A stretch of DNA of 64,000 nucleotides from Mycobacterium sp. (GTDB lineage Bacteria > Actinomycetota > Actinomycetes > Mycobacteriales > Mycobacteriaceae). Made by a program: the position numbers and the translations under genes. A model generated the notes under the pieces. That model saw only the letters and a list, made by a program, of their open reading frames with translations, did no database searches and was not told where the DNA came from. Positions 41,266 through 49,818 of this stretch are shown piece by piece; the first letter of the stretch is position 1; each line of letters opens with the position of its first letter. The stretch spans positions 1-64,000 of the forward strand of contig JACPVR010000021.1 of assembly GCA_016197405.1 (NCBI GenBank). Reading direction: 5' to 3'.

Positions 41266-41895
41266 ATGAGCACCGACGCTGAAGCGCCCAAACCGCACCG
41301 TGTCCTCATCGCCGAAGATGAGGCATTGATCCGGCTGGACCTGGCCGAGATGCTGCGCGAGGAAGGTTACGAGGTCGTCGGGGAGGCGGGCGACGGTCAG
41401 GAAGCCGTCGAACTGGCCGAGAAACTGAACCCCGACCTGGTGATCATGGATGTCAAGATGCCGCGTCGCGACGGTATCGACGCCGCGCGGGAGATCGCCG
41501 ACAAGCGCATCGCACCGATCCTGGTGCTGACCGCGTTCTCTCAGCGCGACCTCGTCGAGCGGGCCCGTGACGCCGGCGCGATGGCCTACCTGGTCAAACC
41601 GTTCTCCATCACCGATCTGATCCCGGCCATCGAGCTTGCCGTCAGCCGCTTCGGCGAGATCTCGGCGCTGGAGCGCGAGGTCGCGACCTTGTCGGACCGG
41701 CTGGAGACCCGCAAGCTCGTCGAACGCGCAAAGGGTTTGCTGCAAGCCAAGCAGGGGATGACCGAACCCGAGGCGTTCAAGTGGATCCAGCGTGCCGCCA
41801 TGGACCGCCGCACCACCATGAAGCGTGTCGCCGAGGTGGTCGTCGAGACGTTGGGCGTCGACGCCGAGCCCACCGACACCACCCCCGCAGGCTGA
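41266..41895 (+). CDS. pdtaR: ANTAR-domain response regulator PdtaR
   Basis: A 209-aa regulator. The receiver domain (about residues 12-125) has acidic residues in LIAEDEALIRLDLAEML, phospho-acceptor Asp in LVIMDVKMPRRDG, Thr in VLTAFSQRDLV and Lys in AYLVKPFSI. A coiled-coil linker (LEREVATLSDRLETRK) leads to an ANTAR RNA-binding domain: LVERAKGLLQAKQGMTEPEA and IQRAAMDRRTTMKRVAEVVV. It is the orthologue of Rv1626, which with the histidine kinase PdtaS controls translation of selected mRNAs by antitermination-like RNA binding. ATG 41266 gives the family N-terminus. The sensor kinase is not in this window. Confidence 0.96.
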   Translation: MSTDAEAPKPHRVLIAEDEALIRLDLAEMLREEGYEVVGEAGDGQEAVELAEKLNPDLVIMDVKMPRRDGIDAAREIADKRIAPILVLTAFSQRDLVERARDAGAMAYLVKPFSITDLIPAIELAVSRFGEISALEREVATLSDRLETRKLVERAKGLLQAKQGMTEPEAFKWIQRAAMDRRTTMKRVAEVVVETLGVDAEPTDTTPAG

Positions 41896-41907
41896 CCGGC
41901 CGCGCCA

Positions 41908-41945
41908 CCCGGCGTTAACACTGCGTTTCGGCGCGCCGGGTATTT
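41908..41945 (+). terminator. probable terminator of pdtaR
   Basis: CCCGGCG (41908-41914) and CGCCGGG (41934-41940) form a 7-bp GC stem with a 19-nt loop, followed by TATTT. It starts 13 nt after the pdtaR stop. The rest of the 245-nt gap holds a weak TATGTT -10 candidate (42044-42049) for livK and nothing else clear. Confidence 0.45.
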
Positions 41946-42140
41946 CCGCTGTTCGGTGGCGCTGACCGCGTTGTTTGTCGGTACGGACGCCACGGGTGCG
42001 GGTGTCGGATCGCCAACACCACGCGATTCGGCGACGGGTTGGCTATGTTCTTTCCGAAGCGTCGACGGTCCTGCCAGGGTCCACACAGGTCTGGTTCATG
42101 ATCGGGGGGCGTGAGATGAACATTTACCCGGAGGTGGAAC

Positions 42141-43352
42141 GTGCGCGGTCGCGCGACACGCAGTGCATTCGCTCTCAGCTCGGCAGCCCTGATCGCATTG
42201 GGCGTTGCCGGCTGTAATCAGTCCTCACCAGGCGGCGACACGGCGCAACCTGATCTCAAGATCGTCGAACAGATCCAGATCGACCAGAACGGTGCCGAGA
42301 TCAAACCCGAGTCGGGTGCGGTTCCGGCCAATCCCGCCGGTACCGGCAAGGCGACCTGCCCGCCGGTGTCGCTGGCGATGGCCGGCGCCCTCACCGGACC
42401 CGATGCCGCGCTGGGCATCAACATCAAGAACGGTGTCCAGCTCGTGATCGACCAGCACAACGCCGCCAACCCCGGCTGCCAGGTGCAGCTCAAGCCGTTC
42501 GACACCGAGGGTGACCCGCAGAAGGCCACCCAGATCGCGCCGCAGATCGTCGACGACGCCTTCACCATCGGTCTGATCGGCCCGGCGTTCTCGGGCGAGA
42601 CCAAGGCCACCGGCCAGGTGTTCGACCAGGCCGGCCTGGTTGCCGCGACCGCTTCGGCGACCAATGTGACGCTGTCCGAGCAGGGTTGGAAGACGTTCTT
42701 CCGCGGGCTGGCCAACGATGGGGTCCAGGGTCCCTCGGTCGCCAACTACCTCAAGAACAATCTCGGCAACAAGAAGGTCTGCGTCGTCGACGACAGCACC
42801 GACTACGGCCTCGGCCTGGCCCAGGCTGTCCGCGACACCCTCGGTCCGGTCGCCGACTCCGGCTGCAACATCTCGGTGAAGAAGGGCGACAAGGACTTCT
42901 CCGCCGCGGTCAACCAGGTCAAGGGCATCAGCCCGGATTCGGTGTTCTACAGCGGCTACTACGCCGAGGCGGCACCGTTCGTGCAGCAGTTGCGCGACGG
43001 CGGCTACACCGGCATCTTCGCCAGCGCCGACGGCACCAAGGACAACGAATTCGTCAAGCAGGCGGGTGCCTCGTCCAAGGACGCCATCCTGGCCTGCCCC
43101 TGTGGTCCGGCCACCGGCGACTTCGCCAAGCAGTACACCGAGAAGTTCAGCCAGGAGCCCGGCACCTACAGCACCGAGGGCTATGACCTGGCTGCGGTCA
43201 TGCTGGCCGGTATCGACGCCGGCAAGATCACCCGGCCCGACCTGCTGGACTGGGTGCGCAACTACCAGGGCCAGGGTGTGGCTCGTAAGTACCAGTGGAC
43301 CGACACCGGTGAGCTCACGACCACCCTCATCTGGATCTACAAGGTTCAGTAG
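42141..43352 (+). CDS. livK: branched-chain amino-acid ABC transporter substrate-binding lipoprotein
   Basis: A 403-aa periplasmic-type binding protein. The signal peptide starts RGRATRSAFALSS and ends in the lipobox VAGC with Cys25. The mature protein is a LivJ/K-type type I fold (PF13458): SLAMAGALTGPDAALGINIKNG, a ligand-pocket region GPAFSGETKATGQVFDQ, KVCVVDDSTDYGLGLAQAV and YSTEGYDLAAVMLAGID. GGAGG lies 6 nt before the GTG. First gene of the livKHMGF cluster. A strong hairpin separates it from livH, which would allow more of the binding protein than of the membrane parts. Confidence 0.93.
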   Translation: MRGRATRSAFALSSAALIALGVAGCNQSSPGGDTAQPDLKIVEQIQIDQNGAEIKPESGAVPANPAGTGKATCPPVSLAMAGALTGPDAALGINIKNGVQLVIDQHNAANPGCQVQLKPFDTEGDPQKATQIAPQIVDDAFTIGLIGPAFSGETKATGQVFDQAGLVAATASATNVTLSEQGWKTFFRGLANDGVQGPSVANYLKNNLGNKKVCVVDDSTDYGLGLAQAVRDTLGPVADSGCNISVKKGDKDFSAAVNQVKGISPDSVFYSGYYAEAAPFVQQLRDGGYTGIFASADGTKDNEFVKQAGASSKDAILACPCGPATGDFAKQYTEKFSQEPGTYSTEGYDLAAVMLAGIDAGKITRPDLLDWVRNYQGQGVARKYQWTDTGELTTTLIWIYKVQ

Positions 43353-43361
43353 CACCGCTTG

Positions 43362-43403
43362 ACGAGACGCGTCCGGGACCGAAAGGCTCGGGCGCGTTCT
43401 CGT
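43362..43403 (+). terminator. strong intercistronic hairpin between livK and livH (partial terminator or mRNA stabiliser)
   Basis: The left strand (43362-43380) pairs with the right strand (43385-43403) around a GAAA tetraloop at 43381-43384. About 18 base pairs form with two small bulges and a few G-T pairs, starting ACGAG and ending CTCGT. No T-run follows, so RNA stabilisation or attenuation is as likely as termination. Confidence 0.6.
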
Positions 43404-43444
43404 TCACAGCACTCCGACCAGAACCGAAGGGAGCCCGCCCCGGA

Positions 43445-44482
43445 ATGATCTCCGATTGCCTTGACCAGTCCGCCTGCCTCGCGGCCAACATCAACTTCAA
43501 TGTCGATGGGCTGCTGAACAGCTTCTGGCAGTTGACAATCGATGGTCTGTCCTGGGGCGCGATCTACGCTCTGGTGGCCGTCGGCTACACGCTGGTTTTC
43601 GGTGTGTTGCGGTTGATCAACTTCGCACACTCCGAGATCTTCATGCTCGGCATGTTCGGCGCCTACTTCTGCCTGGACATGATCCTGGGCTTCGCGCCCA
43701 GCGGTAACGCCTACAACAAGGGCGTGCTGCTGACGGTGTGTTATCTCGGCATCGCCATGCTGTTCGCGATGCTGGTATCCGGAAGTGCCGCGGTGGGGCT
43801 GGAATTCGTCGCCTACCGGCCCCTGCGCAAACGCAACGCACGCCCGCTGACGTTCCTGATCACCGCCATCGGTATGTCGTTCGTGCTGCAGGAATTCGTG
43901 CACTTCATCCTGCCGCAGATCCTCAAGGGCTACGGCGGCAACAACGCCCAGCAGCCCATCATCCTGGTCCAGCCCAAGGTGCAGTTCACCGTCCTCGGGG
44001 CCACCGTCACCAACGTGACCCTGGTGATCATCGCCGCGGCGCTGATCCTGGCGCTGGCCACCGACGTGGTGATCAACCGGACCAAGTTCGGCCGGGGGAT
44101 CAGGGCCGTGGCCCAGGACCCGACCACGGCGACGCTGATGGGCGTCTCGCGTGAGCGGATCATCATGACCACCTTCCTGATCGGTGGCCTGCTCGCCGGT
44201 GCCGCCGCGCTGCTCTACACGCTCAAAGTGCCGCAGGGAATCATCTATTCGGGCGGCTTCCTGCTCGGCATCAAGGCGTTCTCGGCAGCGGTCCTCGGCG
44301 GCATCGGCAACCTGCGCGGTGCGCTACTGGGCGGTTTGATCCTGGGCGTGATGGAGAACTACGGACAGATGGTCTTCGGCACTCAGTGGCGTGACGTGGT
44401 CGCGTTCGTGCTGCTGGTGCTGGTGCTGCTGATCCGGCCCACGGGCATACTCGGTGAGAGCCTCGGGAAGGCACGCGCGTGA
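43445..44482 (+). CDS. livH: branched-chain amino-acid ABC transporter permease LivH
   Basis: A 345-aa permease with about eight membrane helices. Family motifs are GLSWGAIYALVAVGYTLVFG, VLRLINFAHSEIFMLG near the N-terminus, RGIRAVAQDPTTATLMGV (ATPase-contact loop) and GIKAFSAAVLGGIGNLRGA. It forms a heterodimeric channel with LivM. GGGAG lies about 12 nt before the ATG, somewhat far. Its stop overlaps livM as GTGA. Confidence 0.94.
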   Translation: MISDCLDQSACLAANINFNVDGLLNSFWQLTIDGLSWGAIYALVAVGYTLVFGVLRLINFAHSEIFMLGMFGAYFCLDMILGFAPSGNAYNKGVLLTVCYLGIAMLFAMLVSGSAAVGLEFVAYRPLRKRNARPLTFLITAIGMSFVLQEFVHFILPQILKGYGGNNAQQPIILVQPKVQFTVLGATVTNVTLVIIAAALILALATDVVINRTKFGRGIRAVAQDPTTATLMGVSRERIIMTTFLIGGLLAGAAALLYTLKVPQGIIYSGGFLLGIKAFSAAVLGGIGNLRGALLGGLILGVMENYGQMVFGTQWRDVVAFVLLVLVLLIRPTGILGESLGKARA

Positions 44483-45675
44483 ACGCAAAGCATGCACAGC
44501 CCGAACCGGCCGCCACTGCCACGAAGCTGGCCCCCGGCGACAAGGTGCGCGCCTGGTGGGCCGGACTGAGCCGCGTCCAGAAATGGGGTTTCGGCGCCAT
44601 CGGTTTCGTGGTGATGGCGCTGCTGCCGATCTACACACCGGGCTTCCTCGACACCCCCGGCGTCAGCTTCGACGGCGTCATGGCGCAGTTCACCATGATC
44701 GCTCTGGTGGCCATCGGCCTCAACGTCGTGGTGGGCCAGGCAGGTCTGCTCGACCTCGGTTATGTCGGTTTCTATGCCGTCGGCGCCTACACCGTGGCCT
44801 TGATCACCAGCCCGCAGAGCCCGTGGAATCAACTGGGCGCCACCGGTTTCTTCAGCAGCGACTGGGCCTGGTTGTCCTGTGTTCCGTTGGCGATGGCGTT
44901 CACCGCGCTGGCCGGCCTGATCCTCGGATTCCCCACACTGCGGTTGCGGGGCGACTACCTGGCGATCGTGACACTGGGCTTCGGCGAGATCATCCGGCTG
45001 CTGGCCGACAACCTCAACGATGTCACCAACGGTTCGCGCGGCCTGGGCTCGATCGCGTTCCCGCGGTTCGGCGAGGACAAAGTGCCCGGCGGTTACTTCT
45101 CCGGCGGCAATGCCATGGGCAATTCCAACGCCGGAACCTGGTGGTACTGGCTGGGACTCGGCCTGGTCGCGGTGATCCTGCTGCTGGTCGGCAATCTCGA
45201 ACGCAGCCGGGTCGGCCGGGCGTGGGTGGCCATCCGCGAGGACGAGGACGCCGCCGAGGTGATGGGCGTCAACACCTTCAAGTTCAAACTGTGGGCCTTC
45301 GTGATCGGTGCAGGCATCGGCGGACTGTCCGGCGCGCTCTACGCCGGGCAGGTTCAGTTCGTCGCACCGACCAACTTCAACATCATCAACTCGATGCTGT
45401 TCCTGTCCGCGGTGGTACTCGGTGGGCAGGGCAACAAGCTGGGCGTGATCTTCGGCGCCTTCATCATCGTCTACCTGCCCAACCGCCTGCTGGGCGTGCA
45501 CCTGTTCGGCGTCAACCTCGGCGACCTGAAGTACCTGTTCTTCGGGCTGGCGCTGGTGTTGTTGATGATCTTCCGGCCGCAGGGATTGTTCCCGGTGCGC
45601 CAGCAACTGCTGGCCTACGGAAAACGGGCCCGCTACCTGCTGAGCAAAGCCGACGATGCGAAGGCGGCCGCATGA
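44479..45675 (+). CDS. livM: branched-chain amino-acid ABC transporter permease LivM
   Basis: A 398-aa permease. About 40 hydrophilic residues precede the first helix. Core motifs are IALVAIGLNVVVGQAGLLDLG, YVGFYAVGAYTVALI, GFPTLRLRGDYLAIVTLGFG and RAWVAIREDEDAAEVMGVN, the ATPase-contact loop. Partner of LivH. Translation is coupled to both neighbours by GTGA and ATGA overlaps. Confidence 0.94.
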   Translation: MNAKHAQPEPAATATKLAPGDKVRAWWAGLSRVQKWGFGAIGFVVMALLPIYTPGFLDTPGVSFDGVMAQFTMIALVAIGLNVVVGQAGLLDLGYVGFYAVGAYTVALITSPQSPWNQLGATGFFSSDWAWLSCVPLAMAFTALAGLILGFPTLRLRGDYLAIVTLGFGEIIRLLADNLNDVTNGSRGLGSIAFPRFGEDKVPGGYFSGGNAMGNSNAGTWWYWLGLGLVAVILLLVGNLERSRVGRAWVAIREDEDAAEVMGVNTFKFKLWAFVIGAGIGGLSGALYAGQVQFVAPTNFNIINSMLFLSAVVLGGQGNKLGVIFGAFIIVYLPNRLLGVHLFGVNLGDLKYLFFGLALVLLMIFRPQGLFPVRQQLLAYGKRARYLLSKADDAKAAA

Positions 45676-46541
45676 ACGAGACCGCGGGACACCACAGCAC
45701 CGACGATCCGGACACCCCGATCGACGAGAGCCTGGCTGCGCTGAGCCGCGAGGTGCAGGCCGCCGAAGGCGAAACCCTGCTGGAGACAAAGGATCTCACC
45801 GTGCAGTTCGGTGGTCTGACGGCGCTGGATGCGGTCAGCTTCTCGATCAAACGCGGCGAGATCCTCGGGCTGATCGGACCCAACGGCGCGGGCAAGACCA
45901 CCTGCTTCAACGCGATCACCGGTGTCTACCGGCCCACCTCGGGATCGGTGACCTTCGACGGGGAACCGCTGGGCCGCATCAAACGCCATCAGATCACCCG
46001 CCGAGGAATCGCCCGCACCTTCCAGAACATCAGGCTCTGGGGTGAGATGACGGCGCTGGAAAACGTCGTGGTCGCCACCGACGCCCGGCACCGGACCTCG
46101 GTGCCCGGTGCGCTGGTGCGCACCCCGAGGCATCGCCGCGAGGAACACACCGCGATCGAGAAGGCCGCCGCGCTGCTGCAGTTCGTCGGCATCGCCGAGC
46201 GCGGTGAGGAGAAGGCCAAGAATCTGCCGTACGGCGATCAACGCCGCCTCGAGATCGCCCGCGCACTGGCGACCGAACCCAAGCTGTTGTGTCTCGACGA
46301 GCCGGCGGCCGGGTTCAACCCGAGCGAGAAGGCCGCGCTGATCGACCTGATCCGCGCCATCCGCGACGACGGCTACACCGTGCTGCTGATCGAACACGAC
46401 ATGCGGCTGGTCATGGGTGTCACCGACCGCATCGTGGTGCTGGAATTCGGCCGCAAGATCGCTGACGGCCTGCCGGCGGAGATCCGTGAGGACCCGAAGG
46501 TGATCGCCGCTTACCTGGGGGTGCCCGATGACGAACTCTGA
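45672..46541 (+). CDS. livG: branched-chain amino-acid ABC transporter ATP-binding protein LivG
   Basis: A 289-aa ATPase. About 35 polar residues precede the domain. Walker A is GPNGAGKTTCFNAI, the Q-loop region is RTFQNIRLWGEM, the signature is LPYGDQRRLEIARAL as in LivG proteins, and Walker B is LLCLDEPAAGFNP. The switch His lies in LLIEHDMRLVM. ATG 45672 overlaps livM as ATGA, and its 3' end overlaps livF by 14 nt. The reading frame is open far upstream as a shadow of livM. Confidence 0.94.
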   Translation: MNETAGHHSTDDPDTPIDESLAALSREVQAAEGETLLETKDLTVQFGGLTALDAVSFSIKRGEILGLIGPNGAGKTTCFNAITGVYRPTSGSVTFDGEPLGRIKRHQITRRGIARTFQNIRLWGEMTALENVVVATDARHRTSVPGALVRTPRHRREEHTAIEKAAALLQFVGIAERGEEKAKNLPYGDQRRLEIARALATEPKLLCLDEPAAGFNPSEKAALIDLIRAIRDDGYTVLLIEHDMRLVMGVTDRIVVLEFGRKIADGLPAEIREDPKVIAAYLGVPDDEL

Positions 46542-47289
46542 GGAACCTGTCGTGTCGACCGACTCTCGTCCGGTGCTACTCGAGGTGCGCGATGCCGTCG
46601 TGCACTACGGCAGAATCGAAGCACTGCATGGTGTTTCGCTGGTGGTGCACGAAGGTGAACTGGTGACACTGCTCGGCGCCAACGGCGCTGGCAAGACCAC
46701 GATGATGCGGGCCATCTCCGGGTTGCGACCGCTGACGTCGGGCTCCATCTGGTTCGACGGCGTCGACGTCTCGCGGGTCAAGGCGCACAACCGCGTCATC
46801 GACGGTTTGATCCAGGCTCCCGAGGGCCGCGGCGTGTTCCCGGGTATGACGGTCACCGAGAATCTGGAGATGGGCTGCTACGGCAGGAAATTTCCGTCCA
46901 AGGCCGAGCACGACGAGCGCATCGACTGGGTTTTCGAGACCTTCCCGCGGCTAGCTGAGCGGCGCACCCAGGTCGGCGGCACATTGTCCGGTGGTGAGCA
47001 GCAGATGCTGGCGATCGGGCGTGCGCTGATGGCGCGGCCCAAGGTGCTGCTGCTCGACGAGCCGTCGATGGGTCTGGCACCGATGGTGATATCGCAGATC
47101 TTCAAGATCATCTCCGAGATCAACAAACAGGGCACCACGGTGTTGTTGGTCGAGCAGAACGCCCAGCAGGCACTGAGCCGATCCGACCGCGCCTACATCC
47201 TGGAGACCGGAACCGTGACCCGCTCCGGCGTCGCCCGGGACCTGTTGAACGACGACAGCATCCGCGCGGCCTACCTCGGCGTCGCCTGA
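46528..47289 (+). CDS. livF: branched-chain amino-acid ABC transporter ATP-binding protein LivF
   Basis: A 253-aa ATPase, second of the pair. Walker A is GANGAGKTTMMRAI, the region after it includes QAPEGRGVFPGMTV, the signature is LSGGEQQMLAIGRALM and Walker B is VLLLDEPSMGLAPM, all diagnostic of LivF. The switch His is replaced as usual in LivF by Gln (VLLVEQNAQQAL). Last gene of the liv operon; a convergent gene ends 22 nt downstream. Confidence 0.94.
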   Translation: MTNSEEPVVSTDSRPVLLEVRDAVVHYGRIEALHGVSLVVHEGELVTLLGANGAGKTTMMRAISGLRPLTSGSIWFDGVDVSRVKAHNRVIDGLIQAPEGRGVFPGMTVTENLEMGCYGRKFPSKAEHDERIDWVFETFPRLAERRTQVGGTLSGGEQQMLAIGRALMARPKVLLLDEPSMGLAPMVISQIFKIISEINKQGTTVLLVEQNAQQALSRSDRAYILETGTVTRSGVARDLLNDDSIRAAYLGVA

Positions 47290-47311
47290 CCTGCCCACCC
47301 CTGTCGGCCCT

Positions 47312-47539
47312 TCAGTCGATGCGGAAGCGTTTCAGCCGACCCGTGGCACCGGAAATCAGCTCGATCCTGCTGCGCGGCATATCGAGATATTCGGCCAACA
47401 CCCGGATGACCGCAGCATTGGCCTTACCGTCCACCGCCCGTTCGCGGACATAGATCGTCATCTCGCCGGCGGCATCGAGTTCGACCAGCGGGCCCTTCTT
47501 GCTGCCCGGTTTCACCCGCACGGTGACGGTTTCGGCCAT
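47312..47539 (-). CDS. DUF167 (YggU-like) family protein
   Basis: A 75-aa protein with the DUF167 core VTVRVKPGSKKGPLVE, AVDGKANAAVIRVLAEYL and RIELISGATGRLKRF. The family has a small alpha/beta fold of unknown function. ATG 47539 (MAETVTV) matches the family start; ATG 47551 would add four residues. It lies 29 nt downstream of rpmE2 on the same strand and may be the last gene of the mrf-rpmE2 transcript. Confidence 0.85.
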   Translation of the reverse strand: MAETVTVRVKPGSKKGPLVELDAAGEMTIYVRERAVDGKANAAVIRVLAEYLDMPRSRIELISGATGRLKRFRID

Positions 47540-47568
47540 ACCGTCATTCAATCATCGGCGGCCGCGCC

Positions 47569-47817
47569 CTACCCGTAGCGTCGACGGAACTTCTCCACCT
47601 GTCCGGCGGCGTCGACGATGCGTGTGGTCCCGGTCCAGAACGGGTGTGAGTCCGCACTGACCTCGACCACGGCCAGCGGATAGGTCCGCGGCCCCGACGA
47701 TGTCTGCCATTCGACGGTTCGCGTCGTGCTGATCGTGGACCGGGTGAGGAATTCCGCGCCGGTGTTGGCGTCCCGGAAGACCACCGGGCGGTAGTCGGGA
47801 TGGATGTCAGGTTTCAT
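47569..47817 (-). CDS. rpmE2: zinc-independent ribosomal protein L31 (type B)
   Basis: An 82-aa L31 paralogue beginning MKPDIHPDYRPVVF and containing SADSHPFWTGTTRIVDAAGQV. It has no cysteine, unlike the zinc-binding CxxC form. In zinc-limited mycobacteria such C-minus proteins replace the zinc-bearing forms in ribosomes. Its start overlaps the mrf stop as ATGA, so it is translated with mrf. Confidence 0.94.
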   Translation of the reverse strand: MKPDIHPDYRPVVFRDANTGAEFLTRSTISTTRTVEWQTSSGPRTYPLAVVEVSADSHPFWTGTTRIVDAAGQVEKFRRRYG

Positions 47818-49010
47818 CGGGATTCTCCTTCGGCGTTGTCATGCAAGGACTTCCGGTCCTCGGTGGTCAACTCGTCGCACGGATCGGCGTGCCAGTCCCC
47901 GAACGGGTCGGGATATCCGGTCCAGGGCTGCGGGTCACGCATCTCGCCGTTGGTCAGTAGTGCCCCGGCCAACGCGTTCACCACATCGGCCGCCTCGGCG
48001 CCGCACAGCAGAACGGTCATGGCGGTATGTCGATCGCCGTGCTGGTAGTCCCACAGCAGATCGGCGAAGACCCGTCGCTCGGGATCGACGTAGGCGATCT
48101 CCGAGCCGTCCATCGCCGCAAGCCATTTACCGGCCGACGAGACGCGAAGACCGCCCCCCGCCGATTCCAGCCACATCACCTGGTCGGGACGGCTGGCGAC
48201 CCAGAGCCTGCCCTTTGCCCGCACGACTCCCTCCAACAGTGTGTCGATGGCCAGGTGCAGCCGCTGCGGGTGGAAGGGCCGCTTGGCGTTGAACTCGATG
48301 AGCTGAATATCGCCATCGGCCTGTAGCGGGGGTTGCCCGGCGAGCAGCGGTGCATGCGGTTGGTTGCCGCTGCCACGGCGACTGTCGGGCTCCAGATGTG
48401 CCAATGCCATCTCGACGCGGTCCGGGCCGACGGTGATGCGCGCGGTCGGGGCGAGCCGGCGAAGCACCGCGAGTACGGCGGGGTCCGGCGTATCGAGAAC
48501 CAGCACGTCGGCGGATTCGGCTTGACCGACCGCGACCTGCGCGATGGTCCTGCCGTCGGCGAGCTCGTCGTCGCCGAGGGTCTGGGTCAGCCAGCTTTCG
48601 GTGTCCACACAGGTTGCAACGCCCATGATCTCGACGTCTCGGGCAGCGGGTCCGTCGATGTAGCCGGGTCCGACCTGTACCCGGACATGGCGGATGGCCC
48701 AGCAGATCGGCTCGGGTTCCAGCCATCGGTCCAGGTGCACGACGATGCGTTGTACGTCGGCGCGGCGATGCAATCGGCGCAGCAGGATGAGCAGGTCGTT
48801 GCGGATGGTGCAGGACGCGCAGCCGTGCGCCAGTTCCAGGGCGGTCTCGGCGACGGTGGTGACACCACCGGGTTTGGTGGTCATCCGCCGGCACACGATG
48901 TGACCGTCGAAGCGGTGCGCGATCACCAGGGTTCCGGGGGAGGACAGCAGTTCGGCGGCGACGGCATCGCTGTCGCCCTGCCCGGCGACGAACACCACGG
49001 GCGTTCTCAT
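47814..49010 (-). CDS. mrf: CobW/COG0523-family protein, Mrf-like ribosome hibernation factor
   Basis: A 398-aa protein homologous, from memory, to Rv0106/Mrf, which recruits the hibernation factor MPY to zinc-free ribosomes. The N-terminal fold is of the CobW type (VVFVAGQGDSDAVAAELL), but the Walker A lysine pattern is not clear, so GTP binding is doubtful. The Cys motif HGCASCTIRNDLL corresponds to the CXCC-like metal site of this family. The C-terminal part resembles the CobW C-terminal domain (HPQRLHLAIDTLLEG, GRLWVASRPDQV). AAGGAG precedes the ATG by 4 nt. It is divergent from the C-minus ribosomal genes with Zur-like sites between. Confidence 0.85.
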   Translation of the reverse strand: MRTPVVFVAGQGDSDAVAAELLSSPGTLVIAHRFDGHIVCRRMTTKPGGVTTVAETALELAHGCASCTIRNDLLILLRRLHRRADVQRIVVHLDRWLEPEPICWAIRHVRVQVGPGYIDGPAARDVEIMGVATCVDTESWLTQTLGDDELADGRTIAQVAVGQAESADVLVLDTPDPAVLAVLRRLAPTARITVGPDRVEMALAHLEPDSRRGSGNQPHAPLLAGQPPLQADGDIQLIEFNAKRPFHPQRLHLAIDTLLEGVVRAKGRLWVASRPDQVMWLESAGGGLRVSSAGKWLAAMDGSEIAYVDPERRVFADLLWDYQHGDRHTAMTVLLCGAEAADVVNALAGALLTNGEMRDPQPWTGYPDPFGDWHADPCDELTTEDRKSLHDNAEGESR

Positions 49011-49026
49011 CAGACTCCTTATTGGG

Positions 49027-49039
49027 AATGATTGTCATT
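49027..49039. promoter_or_regulatory. Zur/Fur-like palindrome upstream of mrf
   Basis: AATGA-TTG-TCATT has perfect 5-bp arms and the AATGATNNTCATT look of Fur-family boxes. It lies 17 nt upstream of the mrf start, where binding would block transcription. Confidence 0.6.
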
Positions 49040-49078
49040 AGAACGGTGTTCACGGTGCAGTCCGAACTCCGTCTTGTC

Positions 49079-49091
49079 GAAAACGGTTTTC
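49079..49091. promoter_or_regulatory. Zur-like palindrome upstream of rpmB2
   Basis: GAAAAC-G-GTTTTC is a perfect 6-bp inverted repeat with a one-base centre, like mycobacterial Zur (FurB) boxes of TGAAAACNNTTTTCA type. It lies 22 nt upstream of the rpmB2 start. Confidence 0.7.
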
Positions 49092-49112
49092 AATAAGTCC
49101 TGAAAGGTCGTC

Positions 49113-49349
49113 ATGTCCGCGCATTGTCAAGTCACCGGTCGCGCACCGGGTTTCGGGAACTCCGTGTCCCATTCACACCGCCGTACCCGACGGCGGTGGA
49201 CCCCCAATATCCAACGCAAGACGTACTGGCTGCCGTCTGAAGGCCGTCGCGTCACGCTGCGTGTCAGCACCAAGGGAATCAAGGTCATCGATCGCGACGG
49301 CATCGAGACGGTGATCGCCAGGCTGCGCCGCGATGGGCAGAAGATCTGA
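49113..49349 (+). CDS. rpmB2: zinc-independent ribosomal protein L28
   Basis: A 78-aa L28 paralogue: MSAHCQVTGRAPGFGNSVSH, then RRRWTPNIQRKTYWLPSEG and a basic C-terminus. Only one cysteine (Cys5) remains of the zinc-binding set, so it is the C-minus form. First gene of the rpmB2-rpmG-rpsN2-rpsR2 operon, expected to be switched on when zinc is scarce. Its TGA overlaps the rpmG ATG by one base. Confidence 0.93.
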   Translation: MSAHCQVTGRAPGFGNSVSHSHRRTRRRWTPNIQRKTYWLPSEGRRVTLRVSTKGIKVIDRDGIETVIARLRRDGQKI

Positions 49350-49513
49350 TGTCGCGTACCGATATCCGGCCCGTCGTCAAACTGCGGTCCACCGCGGGAA
49401 CCGGTTACACCTACGTCACCCGCAAGAACCGCCGCAACGACCCCGACCGCCTGGTCCTGCGCAAGTACGACCCCGTCGTGCGCCGCCACGTCGACTTCCG
49501 CGAGGAACGCTGA
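49349..49513 (+). CDS. rpmG: zinc-independent ribosomal protein L33
   Basis: A 54-aa protein: MSRTDIRPVVKLRSTAGTGY leading to TRKNRRNDPDRLVLRKYDP and VRRHVDFREER, the C-minus L33 without any cysteine. It was too short for an ordinary ORF list but is unmistakable. Start and stop overlap the neighbours by one base each. Confidence 0.94.
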   Translation: MSRTDIRPVVKLRSTAGTGYTYVTRKNRRNDPDRLVLRKYDPVVRRHVDFREER

Positions 49514-49818
49514 TGGCCAAGAAGTCCAAGATCGTCAAGAACGAGCAACGTCAGACAATCGTGGCCCGTTATGCCGAGCGCCGTGCCGAACTCAAGGACA
49601 TCATCCGGTCGACGAACAGTACGCAGGCGCAACGCGTTGCCGCGCAACAAGAACTGAGCCGCCAGCCGCGTGATGCCAGTGCGGTACGGCTGCGCAACCG
49701 CGACGGTATCGACGGACGGCCCCGCGGACATCTGCGCAAGTTCGGGTTGTCCCGGGTCAGGGTCCGCGAGCTTGCGCACCGAGGCGAGCTTCCCGGCGTC
49801 CGGAAGTCGAGCTGGTGA
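49513..49818 (+). CDS. rpsN2: zinc-independent ribosomal protein S14 (long form)
   Basis: A 101-aa protein: MAKKSKIVKNEQRQTIVARY, QQELSRQPRDASAVRLRNRD, then GRPRGHLRKFGLSRVRVREL and HRGELPGVRKSSW. This is the long, cysteine-free S14, replacing the short zinc-binding S14. Translationally coupled to rpmG and rpsR2. Confidence 0.95.
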   Translation: MAKKSKIVKNEQRQTIVARYAERRAELKDIIRSTNSTQAQRVAAQQELSRQPRDASAVRLRNRDGIDGRPRGHLRKFGLSRVRVRELAHRGELPGVRKSSW

